Part shown: positions 6,265 through 12,872 of the stretch, piece after piece
Layout of the letters: each line of letters starts with the position of its first letter
Numbering within the stretch: position 1 is the first letter of the stretch
Virus record (IMG/VR): IMGVR_UViG_3300035703_000148
Coordinates: 1-46,999 of that record
Reading direction: 5' to 3' (one strand)
Origin: a virus
DNA length: 46,999 nucleotides
The notes under the pieces: generated by a model
Seen by the model: the letters and a program-made list of their open reading frames with translations, nothing else
Databases searched by the model: none
Told to the model about the DNA's origin: nothing
Made by a program: the position numbers and the translations under genes

Positions 6265-6510
6265 TCATACACTCCTCGCGCGTATGGCCGTGGCAATTTT
6301 GTCGGCAGTAAGTACTTGCAGACCTATGCCCCACTTCTCGGCGTATTCCATTTCTTTATCACACACCTTCGCACAAGCCTCGCGCTCTTTGGCTGCGACA
6401 AGCTCGGCAAAACTGGTCAATGTCTCTACAATTTCATTGGTTTCTTTGATTTCGTGGCCGTGTTGTGCCGCAGCTTTTTGCGCCATTTGGACAATTTCAT
6501 CGCGTGTCAT
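6265..6510 (-). CDS. Small phage protein with EREACAKVC motif
   Basis: This is an 81-aa helical protein. The pattern AKEREACAKVCDKEM followed by a C-terminal ATAIRAR is common among small early proteins of proteobacterial phages, but the function is unknown. GGGGA lies about 6 nt upstream of ATG 6510. Its 3' end abuts the convergent DUF1640-like gene (1 nt apart). Confidence 0.65.
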   Translation of the reverse strand: MTRDEIVQMAQKAAAQHGHEIKETNEIVETLTSFAELVAAKEREACAKVCDKEMEYAEKWGIGLQVLTADKIATAIRARSV

Positions 6511-6545
6511 TACATTCCCCTAATAATATTTGCAACGTATTGGTA

Positions 6546-6728
6546 TTAGTTGTGCTTTTCTTTGTCACGCTCATGTAACAACATTAGTAAATCCAATACC
6601 TCTTTGCGCTTGGCATTTTGTGACGCTACCCATCCCTCCCACGCCCAAAAAGCAGGGGTGTCTTGTTTAAACGGGTTGTCAGTGGTTAGGTCGTCACCAT
6701 TCCACCAGTCGTTAAATTGCTCGTTCAT
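6546..6728 (-). CDS. Hypothetical protein, 60 aa
   Basis: This short acidic, Trp-rich protein (NDWWNGDD, FWAWEGWVASQNAKRKEV) resembles the helix-turn pattern of small phage proteins with an AWEGW motif. Function is unknown. The start overlaps the upstream stop by 4 bp. Confidence 0.6.
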   Translation of the reverse strand: MNEQFNDWWNGDDLTTDNPFKQDTPAFWAWEGWVASQNAKRKEVLDLLMLLHERDKEKHN

Positions 6729-7051
6729 GCTGTGTCCTTATCGTCCAGCACATAGCATTGCTGCCCTTCATGCACAGCGTTCACGGCCCTGTACTTTTGT
6801 TGTGCTGGCTGTTGAGGACTAGCAAGAATTGCTTGCCAAGTTTCGACTTGCGCATCTTCGAGGTGCAGCCCACGTAGCTTGGCAAACTCTCTTATTGCCT
6901 CTACCGCCGGAACTGCATTGTCTGCGCTTGAAAGTGTTAGCCGCTCTTTGCGGGTAGTTAGCCAGCCAATAAAGTCAAATAGCAATCCTGAGAAGTGCGA
7001 ATGCAGGACGTGCAAATCTATCGGGTCGTACTTTGCTTGTTCTAAGTTCAT
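6725..7051 (-). CDS. Hypothetical protein, 108 aa
   Basis: No family is recognised. An N-terminal helical region (ALLF-type hydrophobic patches around LLFDFIGWLTT) is followed by a polar linker with QQPAQQ and a C-terminal strand region. It overlaps both neighbours by 4 bp (ATGA), so it is a coupled member of the leftward operon. Confidence 0.6.
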   Translation of the reverse strand: MNLEQAKYDPIDLHVLHSHFSGLLFDFIGWLTTRKERLTLSSADNAVPAVEAIREFAKLRGLHLEDAQVETWQAILASPQQPAQQKYRAVNAVHEGQQCYVLDDKDTA

Positions 7052-7350
7052 GTTTTTTCTCCGGTAGCTTTATATCCAGTAGCTTTGGCAATGGCTGCGA
7101 GGGCTTTTTGATAGGCATAGTCCCTTGGGAGAACTGCGCCATTTTGACCAGCGAACAGAAGGTACTTAAGCGCCTCCAGCAAATCAGGCGCAGCGGCGAT
7201 TAACCGAGTATTGGCCGCAAGATTCTTGTGCGCTGTTGAATTTTCAGTCGTCGTTAGTTTGGCAACGGTTGTCCCGTCCGCCTCGACGATAAATGCAACA
7301 GTGCCGCCTTCAAATGAGTATTGCCACGGTGCCGGTGTGTGCTTACCCAT
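7048..7350 (-). CDS. Small phage protein (KHTPAPW ... NTRLIAAAPDLLEALK)
   Basis: This 100-aa protein contains two signatures widespread in proteobacterial phages: an N-terminal HTPAPW and a central NTRLIAAAPDLLEALKYLL. The role is unknown. ATG 7350 follows GGAGA by 7 nt; the in-frame extension upstream has no such site. The N-terminus MGKHTPAP resembles that of the next upstream gene (MNKHTPEP). Confidence 0.75.
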   Translation of the reverse strand: MGKHTPAPWQYSFEGGTVAFIVEADGTTVAKLTTTENSTAHKNLAANTRLIAAAPDLLEALKYLLFAGQNGAVLPRDYAYQKALAAIAKATGYKATGEKT

Positions 7351-7582
7351 GATTTTTCTCCTTGAGTTTTGCTTCGATAGCACGAGCAAACGCAAACCAG
7401 CGCAGTTGCTTCTTGCTGAAATTATCAAAATACAGGCTTTCAATCTCCTCATCAGTCAGCCCAACCCATTCGCGGGGTGGCTGTGGTGCGGGCGTTACAT
7501 CAAACTTGTTGCGCGGGTCTAAGCCGCCGTCAGATACGATGTCGCTGTATTTCGCTACCGGCTCCGGTGTATGCTTATTCAT
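7343..7582 (-). CDS. Hypothetical protein, 79 aa (PPREWVGLTDEEI module)
   Basis: This protein joins an MNKHTPEP start, like the downstream gene, to a PPREWVGLTDEEI...KEKNHG end, like the upstream gene. It therefore looks like a product of shuffling between neighbours. The GLTDEEI module is common in phage early proteins, with unknown function. GGAGA precedes ATG 7582. Confidence 0.65.
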   Translation of the reverse strand: MNKHTPEPVAKYSDIVSDGGLDPRNKFDVTPAPQPPREWVGLTDEEIESLYFDNFSKKQLRWFAFARAIEAKLKEKNHG

Positions 7583-7997
7583 GATTTTTCTCCTTTGATG
7601 CTTGCTTGATAGCTTTGACAAAAGCATGTATTTGTTTTTCTACAGGCCAATGCTCCAGCAATCCATGCTCTAACAATAAGTCGTCAATTTTGCTTTCCGT
7701 CAGGCCAAGCAGCTCGCGCGGTGGCTGTGGTCGGGTGTAGAGTGGTCGGATGTTGTGACACCTCATACTTGGGCTGTGCGCCTCATCGTAGTCCTTTGAC
7801 AACCAATCTTTGACGCTTTCGCCCTCTGCATCCCAGTCATACATCCACGCCACCGGCTCATCGGCGGGCTGCTCAAGTGCTTGCTGTAGAGCGACGATAG
7901 CTTTTCTCGCACTATCGTTTCCACCGCTAATTGTCCCAAGCGTCATGTATTTCAGTTCCTCCAGCGCCTGCCGCGCTGCTTCTTTTAAATCGCTCAT
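7575..7997 (-). CDS. Hypothetical protein, 140 aa (PPRELLGLTESKI module)
   Basis: An N-terminal helix (LKEAARQALEELKYM) and an ALEQPADEPVAWMYDWD segment, typical of phage early proteins, are followed by PPRELLGLTESKI and an ASKEKNHE ending nearly the same as that of the neighbouring 79-aa gene. Start ATG 7997 has GAGGAAG upstream. Function is unknown. Confidence 0.65.
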   Translation of the reverse strand: MSDLKEAARQALEELKYMTLGTISGGNDSARKAIVALQQALEQPADEPVAWMYDWDAEGESVKDWLSKDYDEAHSPSMRCHNIRPLYTRPQPPRELLGLTESKIDDLLLEHGLLEHWPVEKQIHAFVKAIKQASKEKNHE

Positions 7998-8281
7998 TTG
8001 ACCTTCCTCGCTTCCAGCATTGCGTCTGCCAGCCTGTATGCCGATGTTGCTGACACATTGATAGTATTTGGACAAGCCAACAGACCTTGCAATGCCTTTG
8101 CCGCAAAGTAGTCCCGCAGTGTCATGGCACTGGCTAGTACCGGCTCACTGCTTTGGCACTTGTCGCAGTCGTGGTTGACGCAGCCCAATTTAGGCATGTC
8201 GCTCTTAGGTGCTGCTTCCATTTCTGCACAGTAACAATACCCCTGCGCACAACCTTTAAATCCACAACTTGCATCGCTCAC
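7994..8281 (-). CDS. Cys-rich hypothetical protein, 95 aa, GTG start
   Basis: I chose GTG 8281, which overlaps the stop of the 40-aa gene upstream (GTGA) and follows GGGGGTG. The N-terminal third is Cys-rich (CGFKGCAQGYCYC and CVNHDCDKC), suggesting a small zinc-binding unit. The rest is helical (TLRDYFAAKALQGLL...YRLADAMLEARK), a pattern found in many phage early proteins that typically continue to DAML. A shorter ATG start at 8221 is possible. Function is unknown. Confidence 0.6.
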   Translation of the reverse strand: MSDASCGFKGCAQGYCYCAEMEAAPKSDMPKLGCVNHDCDKCQSSEPVLASAMTLRDYFAAKALQGLLACPNTINVSATSAYRLADAMLEARKVK

Positions 8282-8400
8282 AACGTCACCCCCAAGGCAA
8301 TAGCAAACATCGTTAAAGCCCCGACCGTCACGCACAACCCAAAAAACCACTCTTTTGCGGTTTCGGCCAACTCATAAATCTCATCGTTTGCAGGTTTCAC
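8278..8400 (-). CDS. Small membrane protein, 40 aa, GTG start
   Basis: The frame starts at GTG 8400, 7 nt after AAAGG, and reads MKPANDEIYELAETAKEWFF then a hydrophobic segment (GLCVTVGALTMFAIALGVTL) to the stop. That is a polar N-terminus with one TM helix. It overlaps the upstream gene by 23 bp and the downstream one by 4 bp. Phage early membrane peptides of this size can act in superinfection exclusion or host takeover; no function is shown here. Confidence 0.6.
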   Translation of the reverse strand: MKPANDEIYELAETAKEWFFGLCVTVGALTMFAIALGVTL

Positions 8401-8578
8401 TTTTAGACCTTTCAATTTCTCTGAGTGTTTTGTCGGCTATGGCGTAGGCTCGCTCCACAATGTCAAAGTTGAACCGCTTGCAATACTTAGGTAGTAGCTC
8501 AACCACTGCCTCTGCTGCCAATTTGTCGCGCTCGGTGACGCTCAAAGGGTTAATCAATTCCGGTGTTTTGGTGTTCAT
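8381..8578 (-). CDS. Hypothetical protein, 65 aa
   Basis: This is a small helical protein (RDKLAAEAVVELLPKYCKRF ... YAIADKTLREIERSK). It has the DAxL-like ending seen in short phage proteins. No family is recognised. It overlaps the upstream gene by 4 bp. Confidence 0.55.
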   Translation of the reverse strand: MNTKTPELINPLSVTERDKLAAEAVVELLPKYCKRFNFDIVERAYAIADKTLREIERSKSETCKR

Positions 8579-9066
8579 AATGCAACTACTGTTTTGTCAT
8601 GGGGCTGGCTTTGCCCGTTTAATATTCGATGGATGCGCTTCTCGGTCAGGCGGTGGCACGTAACCATCGTCCGGTGGGGTAGGGTGGTTATGAGGTAGGC
8701 AAAGTCCTCAACCACTGCCCTTACTGCTTGTATGCCTGCGCCATCTAGCCGTATGCTTGCGCCAGCAAGGTAACGCTTGCCAGCGAGTGCCATTGCGTTA
8801 ATGCAGTCTTGCAGTAAGCCGCTTCTATCCTCACAAACCCGCATCTCCAGCACCAGCGTTTCAGTCATGTTGATGGCATCGCTGCAAGCCTGCCAATCCT
8901 CTAGCGTTGGCTCCGGCTCTTTTTCAATCGCTGCTAACCCTTGGTACACCTTTGTCAATATGTAGGTGGATGATTTTTCTGGCATCGGCGCGGTGGGTGA
9001 TGCCATCAATTCATCCATGAAGCTATACGTTGCCGATAGGCGGCGGTTGCGTGTACGGCGCGTCAT
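8575..9066 (-). CDS. Hypothetical phage early protein, 163 aa
   Basis: A basic N-terminus (TRRTRNRR) is followed by a mainly helical domain (LEDWQACSDAINMTETLVLE, LLQDCINAMALAGKRY, LDGAGIQAVRAVVEDFAYLI). I have the impression of similar proteins in Burkholderiales phages, but know of no function. It overlaps both neighbours by 4 bp. Confidence 0.6.
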   Translation of the reverse strand: MTRRTRNRRLSATYSFMDELMASPTAPMPEKSSTYILTKVYQGLAAIEKEPEPTLEDWQACSDAINMTETLVLEMRVCEDRSGLLQDCINAMALAGKRYLAGASIRLDGAGIQAVRAVVEDFAYLITTLPHRTMVTCHRLTEKRIHRILNGQSQPHDKTVVAL

Positions 9067-9257
9067 TTCTTGCCCCCCCGTACCTTATTGGGCTTACGAA
9101 TTGACTCAGGGATAACCACGTAGAAATCTGGTATTTCTTCAATGGATGTAAATTTCCATTGACAGGTGTCACATCTTTTGGTGCGGTACGTCTTTTCAGT
9201 GCTTTGAAAAGTGCCCACTGTTCTCAAATTAGGGTGGCTGCAATTCGGGCAGTGCAT
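9063..9257 (-). CDS. Zinc-ribbon protein (NrdR-N/Ogr-like)
   Basis: This 64-aa protein has CPNC at residues 3-6 and CDTC at about 29-32 inside MHCPNCSHPNLRTVGTF...TKRCDTCQWKFTSIE, the zinc-ribbon arrangement of NrdR N-termini and of small phage activators such as Ogr/Delta. The C-terminus is basic (RKPNKVRGGKK), fitting nucleic-acid binding. It is read just after the terminator at 9272-9296, so its expression depends on readthrough or an unseen promoter. It is a candidate regulator, for example of late promoters. That is inference. Confidence 0.72.
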   Translation of the reverse strand: MHCPNCSHPNLRTVGTFQSTEKTYRTKRCDTCQWKFTSIEEIPDFYVVIPESIRKPNKVRGGKK

Positions 9258-9271
9258 TTGTTTTTCTCCAT

Positions 9272-9296
9272 AAAAAAACCCGCACGAAGGCGGGTT
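9272..9296 (-). terminator. Terminator after ssb (PL operon, third)
   Basis: On the minus strand AACCCGC-cttcgt-GCGGGTT is followed by seven T. It lies between ssb and the zinc-ribbon gene, 14 nt upstream of that gene's start. The stem matches those at 11436 and 11804. Confidence 0.85.
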
Positions 9297-9343
9297 AGTT
9301 AATGTGTATTTGTACTAATTTGTATTTTTAGTGCAATTAGCTG

Positions 9344-9805
9344 CTAAAAGGGTATGTCCCCATCCGTGTCATCAAAGCCGTTGTCGTATGCGCTTTGTTG
9401 TCTGGCTGGTTGGCGCTGCTGGCGCTGTGGTTGGCGTGGCTGCTCTTGCTGGCGTTCGCGTTGGTGGCTATCCACCTCTTGCTTGCTGCCGAGCAGTTTC
9501 ATTTCGTTGGCTCTAACTTCTGTGCTGTACTTTTCAACACCGTCTTTGTCGGTGTATTTGCGGGTTTTAACCTTGCCCTCGATATACACTAACGACCCTT
9601 TTTTCACGTACTCCCCGATGATTTCAGCCAGTCGCCCGAACGCGCCGCACTTGTGCCACTCGGTTTCCTCCTTCATTTCCCCGCTTTTGTCTTTCCATTT
9701 GTCGGTTGTCGCTACCGAGAAACTTACAACGGCATCCCCGTTGCTCATGTAGCGCATCTCTGGGTCTGCGCCAACGCGCCCGATTATTTGTAATTTGTTT
9801 AACAT
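9344..9805 (-). CDS. ssb: Single-stranded DNA-binding protein
   Basis: This 153-aa SSB has an OB fold at residues 1-105 ([20 protein letters not shown] ... [11 protein letters not shown] ... [20 protein letters not shown] ... [20 protein letters not shown]). A Gln/Arg-rich linker follows, with the acidic tip DGDIPF at the C-terminus, which recruits replication and repair partners. It is grouped with the exonuclease and annealase, so it probably serves phage replication and recombination. The start is 2 nt after the exonuclease stop. Confidence 0.97.
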   Translation of the reverse strand: MLNKLQIIGRVGADPEMRYMSNGDAVVSFSVATTDKWKDKSGEMKEETEWHKCGAFGRLAEIIGEYVKKGSLVYIEGKVKTRKYTDKDGVEKYSTEVRANEMKLLGSKQEVDSHQRERQQEQPRQPQRQQRQPARQQSAYDNGFDDTDGDIPF

Positions 9806-9806
9806 T

Positions 9807-10424
9807 TCATGCTGCCTTTTTCCAATTTAATAAACCCTCTATTGTCGCGTCCACTTCCGCTAGGAATTGGATAACTGCTGCCTCGTACTCGGCAATCAGC
9901 GCATCATCGCGCTCCACCCGCTTGATGAATAGCTGGTACTCGGCGGGTAGTCGTGGATCGAAGCTCACGAAGTCAACCCACTTCCTGCCAGTACAAGCCA
10001 TTTGCCACTGCATCTGCGGTACGTATTGGCTCGGCACTTTGCCATCCATCAGCGTTTGCAGGTGGGTGGCTGTCTTGGGGCATTTAATCTCCAGTAGCCC
10101 ATCACCATCCACCAACCCATCGGGGCTTGCGCCCGTCATATTGATGGTTGGGTGGTCAATCATGCCAACCTCACTTACGATGCTGCCCGTTTCTGCTTCA
10201 TACGCTGCCCTTGCCTGTGGCTCGGTATCCGTCCCCCACTGCATATCGGGGCTTGTGTAGCCCTGTTCACGCTGCCCCGTTAGGCGCTCTGTTACAAGCT
10301 GGATGCGGTAATCACGCCTTGCGGCGGCTTCCCCCGTTTTTATCTTGGATATTACGTCCTTAATCTTGCTGGCTGTAACCTTGCCTATTCTGGCGGCAAA
10401 CCATTCTTCGCTGCCCTGTATCAT
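9807..10424 (-). CDS. YqaJ-type exonuclease (lambda Exo-like)
   Basis: This is a 205-aa PD-(D/E)XK nuclease that resects duplex DNA to single strands for the partner annealase. Motifs: [16 protein letters not shown] at the N-terminus, Glu68 in [10 protein letters not shown], Asp102 in SPDG and Glu112-x-Lys114 in LEIKCP. ATG 10424 follows GAGG and overlaps the ERF stop (ATGA); the longer frame from 10472 lacks such a site. ERF, exonuclease and SSB form the recombination cassette of the leftward operon. Confidence 0.93.
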   Translation of the reverse strand: MIQGSEEWFAARIGKVTASKIKDVISKIKTGEAAARRDYRIQLVTERLTGQREQGYTSPDMQWGTDTEPQARAAYEAETGSIVSEVGMIDHPTINMTGASPDGLVDGDGLLEIKCPKTATHLQTLMDGKVPSQYVPQMQWQMACTGRKWVDFVSFDPRLPAEYQLFIKRVERDDALIAEYEAAVIQFLAEVDATIEGLLNWKKAA

Positions 10425-10999
10425 GCTGCCACCTCGCAAGCTGCCTTGAGGTTTTTCTGGTGTAGTGTCCACATTTTCAACTTGTGGTCACTCTTGGGTA
10501 TCCGTTTGAATGCCTCCTGCAACGCTGCTTGCCCCTGCATTGCTGCCTCGCGCAGTATGGGCAGTTGCTTCGCTTCAAAGGCGGTGTACCCATCATCCTT
10601 GGCTGGCGCTTGGCGCGGCGGGGCAGGGCGGCTGGCGGCGTTGCCATCATCATCCTCTGGCGCGATGCCGCAGGCTGCCATCAGTGAATAGCGTCTGGCG
10701 TATGTTAGGGCGCTGCCGTAGCCTTGCGCGTCCTGCTTGCTGGCTGGTACGTGCAGCTTGCCAGCCGAGAATGTTTCGCCCGATTCGTGGATGAATACGG
10801 TTTCTACTGTAACCCCGCTTTCGCACTCATGCGTTTGCTGTATCAGGGCAATGCCAGCATTGTTTAGCCCGTCAATTACTGCCTCTACGCAGGCGGCAAG
10901 GTCGGCGTAGCGTGATTTGAAATGCGGGTTGGCGCTGGTCTTTAATGCTGGCCCGAACGATTTTTGCGCCTTTACTAAGGCTGCTGCGATTGCTTTCAT
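10421..10999 (-). CDS. ERF-family single-strand annealing protein
   Basis: This is a 192-aa recombinase that anneals complementary single strands in Red-like recombination. The ERF pattern runs KAIAAALVKAQKSFGPALKT, SRYADLAACVEAVIDGLNNA, GIALIQQTHE, then QGYGSALTYARRYSLMAACG and IAPEDDDGNAA. A Pro/Ala linker and a variable C-terminal domain follow. ATG 10999 has a strong AAGGAG 4-5 nt upstream. It is paired with the YqaJ exonuclease. Confidence 0.93.
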   Translation of the reverse strand: MKAIAAALVKAQKSFGPALKTSANPHFKSRYADLAACVEAVIDGLNNAGIALIQQTHECESGVTVETVFIHESGETFSAGKLHVPASKQDAQGYGSALTYARRYSLMAACGIAPEDDDGNAASRPAPPRQAPAKDDGYTAFEAKQLPILREAAMQGQAALQEAFKRIPKSDHKLKMWTLHQKNLKAACEVAA

Positions 11000-11148
11000 A
11001 CTAACTCCTTGGTTTCTGTGCTGTAAATAAAACTGGTATCCGTTACTTCGGGCGGGAATAACAACCCCAACTCTTTGCAAATGCTCTCCATGTGGCGGTA
11101 CACCGTATCGCTCATCATGGCGAGGCTAAATAGGTCTGCCACCGTCAT
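10996..11148 (-). CDS. Small hypothetical protein, 50 aa
   Basis: MTVADLFSLAMMSDTVYRHM and on to ...STETKELV. The start at ATG 11148 overlaps the stop of the 33-aa gene (ATGA), and the stop overlaps the ERF start. The AAGGAG that serves ERF lies in its last codons. No family is recognised. Confidence 0.6.
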   Translation of the reverse strand: MTVADLFSLAMMSDTVYRHMESICKELGLLFPPEVTDTSFIYSTETKELV

Positions 11149-11246
11149 ATTGATACCCTGCGCTTTGCAATTCTGGCGGCAGCGCGAACGCTCCACCCGT
11201 TGCGGCGGTAGAGCCTATATAAGCGAATAAAGTCAAGTACCATCAT
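11145..11246 (-). CDS. Small basic peptide, 33 aa (RRNGWSVRAAARIA motif)
   Basis: MMVLDFIRLYRLYRRNGWSV then RAAARIAKRRVSI. Short phage proteins with LYRRNGWS.RAA followed by a basic helix are frequent in early operons. Both ends overlap neighbours by 4 bp (ATGA). The basic helix suggests nucleic-acid binding; function is unknown. Confidence 0.6.
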   Translation of the reverse strand: MMVLDFIRLYRLYRRNGWSVRAAARIAKRRVSI

Positions 11247-11422
11247 GTTGCTGCCCCTGTCCTGGTGTCGATGTATCGGTAGATTCCTCTGCCTTTCATT
11301 TGGTACTCTTTCAGCACCTTTTGTGCGAAGGTTTTGGTTTCTAGCCAGTCAATCGTCTGCCAAATTCCCAAGTCATTGCGAAAGAGTTGTATTACATGAA
11401 AGTGCGTTCTTTTTCGTGCCAT
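11243..11422 (-). CDS. Small basic protein, 59 aa
   Basis: Begins MARKRTHFHVIQLFRNDLGI and ends IYRYIDTRTGAAT. GGAGcacgaaa precedes ATG 11422. The ribosome site lies directly after the terminator at 11436-11461, within a 30-nt segment repeated exactly at 11787-11816. No family is recognised. Confidence 0.62.
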   Translation of the reverse strand: MARKRTHFHVIQLFRNDLGIWQTIDWLETKTFAQKVLKEYQMKGRGIYRYIDTRTGAAT

Positions 11423-11435
11423 TTTCGTGCTCCAA

Positions 11436-11461
11436 TAAAAAAACCCGCTTGCTAGGCGGGT
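11436..11461 (-). terminator. Terminator in PL operon (second)
   Basis: On the minus strand ACCCGC-ctagcaa-GCGGGT is followed by seven T, then ATTGGAGCACGAAAATG, so the ribosome site of the next gene starts within a few nt of the T-run. It lies between the 106-aa first gene and the 59-aa gene. Confidence 0.85.
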
Positions 11462-11469
11462 CGGGTTGT

Positions 11470-11790
11470 TTATACGTTTCTAAGGTAGGTTGTCTTGATT
11501 GTGGCAACCGCCTTGATTGCTGCGGGTTCGCCCTGCTTGGCGGCTTTTAATAAGGCTTCCACCATTGCCACCGCCACCTGCTCGTTACCGCCTGCCGTAT
11601 CCATTACTAGGTCAAGGACGCTGCCAAAAAACTCAACGTCCGTGGCGGCTTTGCCCTCGTAGAGGGCGCAGTCTATTTCGTCCTCATGCATTGAGGCTCG
11701 CAATGCTTCCTCGTGTTCCAGTTCGATGTCGCGGCGCTCTTGCGCCATGTAGTATTTGTTCAGGTCGTGTGATACAAGGCAATGTTCCAT
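11470..11790 (-). CDS. Hypothetical acidic protein, 106 aa; first gene of the PL operon
   Basis: An acidic helical N-terminus (RRDIELEHEEALRASMHEDE) leads to a C-terminal helical domain (VAVAMVEALLKAAKQGEPAA). No family is recognised. It is the first full-length gene after PL. Its GGAG ribosome site follows the terminator at 11804-11827 immediately, so it can be made only if that terminator is read through. This is the position of lambda N, but the protein is acidic rather than Arg-rich, so I do not call it N. Confidence 0.6.
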   Translation of the reverse strand: MEHCLVSHDLNKYYMAQERRDIELEHEEALRASMHEDEIDCALYEGKAATDVEFFGSVLDLVMDTAGGNEQVAVAMVEALLKAAKQGEPAAIKAVATIKTTYLRNV

Positions 11791-11803
11791 TTTCGTGCTC
11801 CAA

Positions 11804-11827
11804 TAAAAAAACCCGCACTAGGCGGGT
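11804..11827 (-). terminator. Terminator in PL leader (first)
   Basis: On the minus strand ACCCGC-ctagt-GCGGGT is followed by seven T. It lies about 235 nt downstream of the predicted PL start and before the first gene. Confidence 0.85.
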
Positions 11828-12058
11828 CAGGTTTCGTGTTACTTACCAAATAAGCTAACTGTCACTTAGCTTATGTAGTAGCCCTTACTAGGGCTGTGCA
11901 GCATCGCGTGGCTGCTTTATCTGTTCCATTCCAGATCACTGATAATCGTTTGCGCTCGATGGCGCTTGGCTCATTCATCCGTCCTCACCCCTCGCACTCG
12001 TACAACTTGGGTTCGCTGTAGTCCTAGCGGTCATACCGTCTTAGTTTGTTTGCGGTAT
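11828..12058 (-). other. Structured PL leader
   Basis: No long gene is present. Read leftward, the leader can form several hairpins: CATACCG/CGGTATG near 12030-12060, AGCCCT-agta-AGGGCT near 11881-11896, and ATAAGCTAA/TTAGCTTAT near 11849-11875. It also contains a 35-codon ORF (11871-11978). The terminator at 11804 follows. The form suggests an attenuation or antitermination control region, though no clear boxA/boxB (nut) sequence was recognised. Confidence 0.45.
11871..11978 (-). CDS. Possible leader peptide, 35 aa
   Basis: ATG 11978 follows GAGG at about 4 nt and reads MNEPSAIERKRLSVIWNGTD, then KAATRCCTALVRATT. It ends 44 nt before the first terminator and covers two of the leader hairpins. 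Its translation could therefore influence whether they form. It might equally be a chance ORF. Confidence 0.3.
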   Translation of the reverse strand: MNEPSAIERKRLSVIWNGTDKAATRCCTALVRATT

Positions 12059-12064
12059 GGGCGT

Positions 12065-12093
12065 ATTATCACTTAAGTGATTTAGTAAGTAAA
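12065..12093 (-). promoter_or_regulatory. PL-like early leftward promoter
   Basis: On the minus strand TTTACT (12093-12088), a 17-nt spacer and GATAAT (12070-12065). Operator 12068-12081 lies in the spacer and -10 box, and operator 12092-12105 abuts the -35. It drives the whole leftward early operon and is expected to be shut by the cI repressor. Confidence 0.7.
12068..12081. promoter_or_regulatory. Repressor operator OL1
   Basis: ATCACTTAAGTGAT, a perfect palindrome of the CAC-N4-GTG type shared with four other sites. It overlaps the PL spacer and -10. Confidence 0.72.
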
Positions 12094-12105
12094 CACAATA
12101 GTGAT
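12092..12105. promoter_or_regulatory. Repressor operator OL2
   Basis: AACACAATAGTGAT, CAC-N4-GTG type, immediately upstream of the PL -35 box. Its centre is 24 bp from that of OL1. Confidence 0.6.
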
Positions 12106-12177
12106 ATTAAATTAGAGTAATCTCCCTAATTTTTGGGTAATCGTTGCCAATGGCGGGAAAGATGCGGGGATGGTGGG

Positions 12178-12206
12178 TTGTGCTTTGTATCGTGTGGCGT
12201 TACAAT
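12178..12206 (+). promoter_or_regulatory. Promoter of higBA
   Basis: TTGTGC (12178-12183), 17 nt, TACAAT (12201-12206). The expected start is 12212-12213, the A of the higB ATG, and there is no Shine-Dalgarno, so the toxin message is probably leaderless. Confidence 0.65.
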
Positions 12207-12212
12207 TGCAGC

Positions 12213-12491
12213 ATGATCAAGACGTTCAGGCACAAAGGACTGCAAGCATTTTTTGAGCACGGCAGTAAGGCAGGCATCCGGCCAGACCATGCGCCCAAGC
12301 TGTCGCGCATGCTGCGGCGTTTGGATGCGGCAACTGCTGCGCAGGATATGAACTTGCCGGGCTGGGGCTTGCATCCATTGTCAGACGATTTGAAAGGTCA
12401 CTGGGCTGTATCGGTCAATGGCAACTGGCGCATGACGTTTACCTTTGATGGCTTGGACGTTGTGCTGGTCGATTACATGGATTACCACTAG
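12213..12491 (+). CDS. higB: HigB-type toxin (RelE/ParE superfamily)
   Basis: This 92-aa protein begins MIKTFRHKGLQAFFEHG and contains HAPKLSRMLRRLDAATAAQD, LPGWGLHPLSDDLKGHWAVS and VNGNWRMTFTFDGLDVVLVDYMDYH. These are the classic features of HigB toxins, which are mRNA interferases acting at the ribosome. The open frame continues upstream to 12144, but the promoter at 12178-12206 and the family N-terminus fix the start at 12213. It lies between PL and the repressor, where phages often carry lysogeny genes, and probably stabilises the prophage or acts in defence. Confidence 0.93.
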   Translation: MIKTFRHKGLQAFFEHGSKAGIRPDHAPKLSRMLRRLDAATAAQDMNLPGWGLHPLSDDLKGHWAVSVNGNWRMTFTFDGLDVVLVDYMDYH

Positions 12492-12503
12492 GAGGGCAAC
12501 ACC

Positions 12504-12824
12504 ATGAGCCGTATGAACAACCCCCCGCATCCGGGGCTAACATTAAGGGATGATGTATTGCCCGCCTTGGGGCTAAGCGTTACGCAGGCGGCGGCACAGC
12601 TGGGAGTGTCGCGCGTGGCATTGTCCAGGGTGCTGAATGGCCGGGCGGCTATTTCGCCGGATATGGCGCTGCGCTTGGAGGCTTGGTTAGGTGTTGAGCG
12701 GGGCGGTAGTGCTCGCGTGTGGCTGGCAGAGCAAAGCGCTTACGATATGTGGCAGGCAGAGCAGCGGTTTATGATTTCACCGCTACGGGTGCAGCCTGCG
12801 CCGATGGGGGCTTTTGCTGGTTAG
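12504..12824 (+). CDS. higA: HigA-type antitoxin (XRE HTH)
   Basis: This 106-aa antitoxin has the HigA pattern: NPPHPGLTLRDDVLPALGLS, then the helix-turn-helix VTQAAAQLGVSRVALSRVLN, GRAAISPDMALRLEAWLGV and a C-terminal toxin-contacting tail (WLAEQSAYDMWQAE). A strong GGAGG lies about 9 nt upstream of ATG 12504, in contrast to the site-less higB, so antitoxin should be made in excess. It follows higB by 12 nt and ends before a 14-bp hairpin. Confidence 0.94.
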   Translation: MSRMNNPPHPGLTLRDDVLPALGLSVTQAAAQLGVSRVALSRVLNGRAAISPDMALRLEAWLGVERGGSARVWLAEQSAYDMWQAEQRFMISPLRVQPAPMGAFAG

Positions 12825-12833
12825 TTGCGCTGC

Positions 12834-12869
12834 ATTCATTTCGCATCATAATTAAGATGCGAAATGAAT
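12834..12869. terminator. Convergent hairpin between higA and cI
   Basis: A perfect 14-bp stem (ATTCATTTCGCATC/GATGCGAAATGAAT) with an 8-nt loop lies 10 nt after the higA stop and 3 nt after the cI stop. There is no long T-run, so it may be a weak bidirectional terminator or a barrier to antisense readthrough. Confidence 0.65.
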
Positions 12870-12872
12870 TGC

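Noticed and set aside
11470-11790. A lambda N-like antiterminator as first gene of the PL operon
   Set aside because: The position fits, but the product is acidic and lacks an Arg-rich N-terminus, and no boxB was recognised in the leader.
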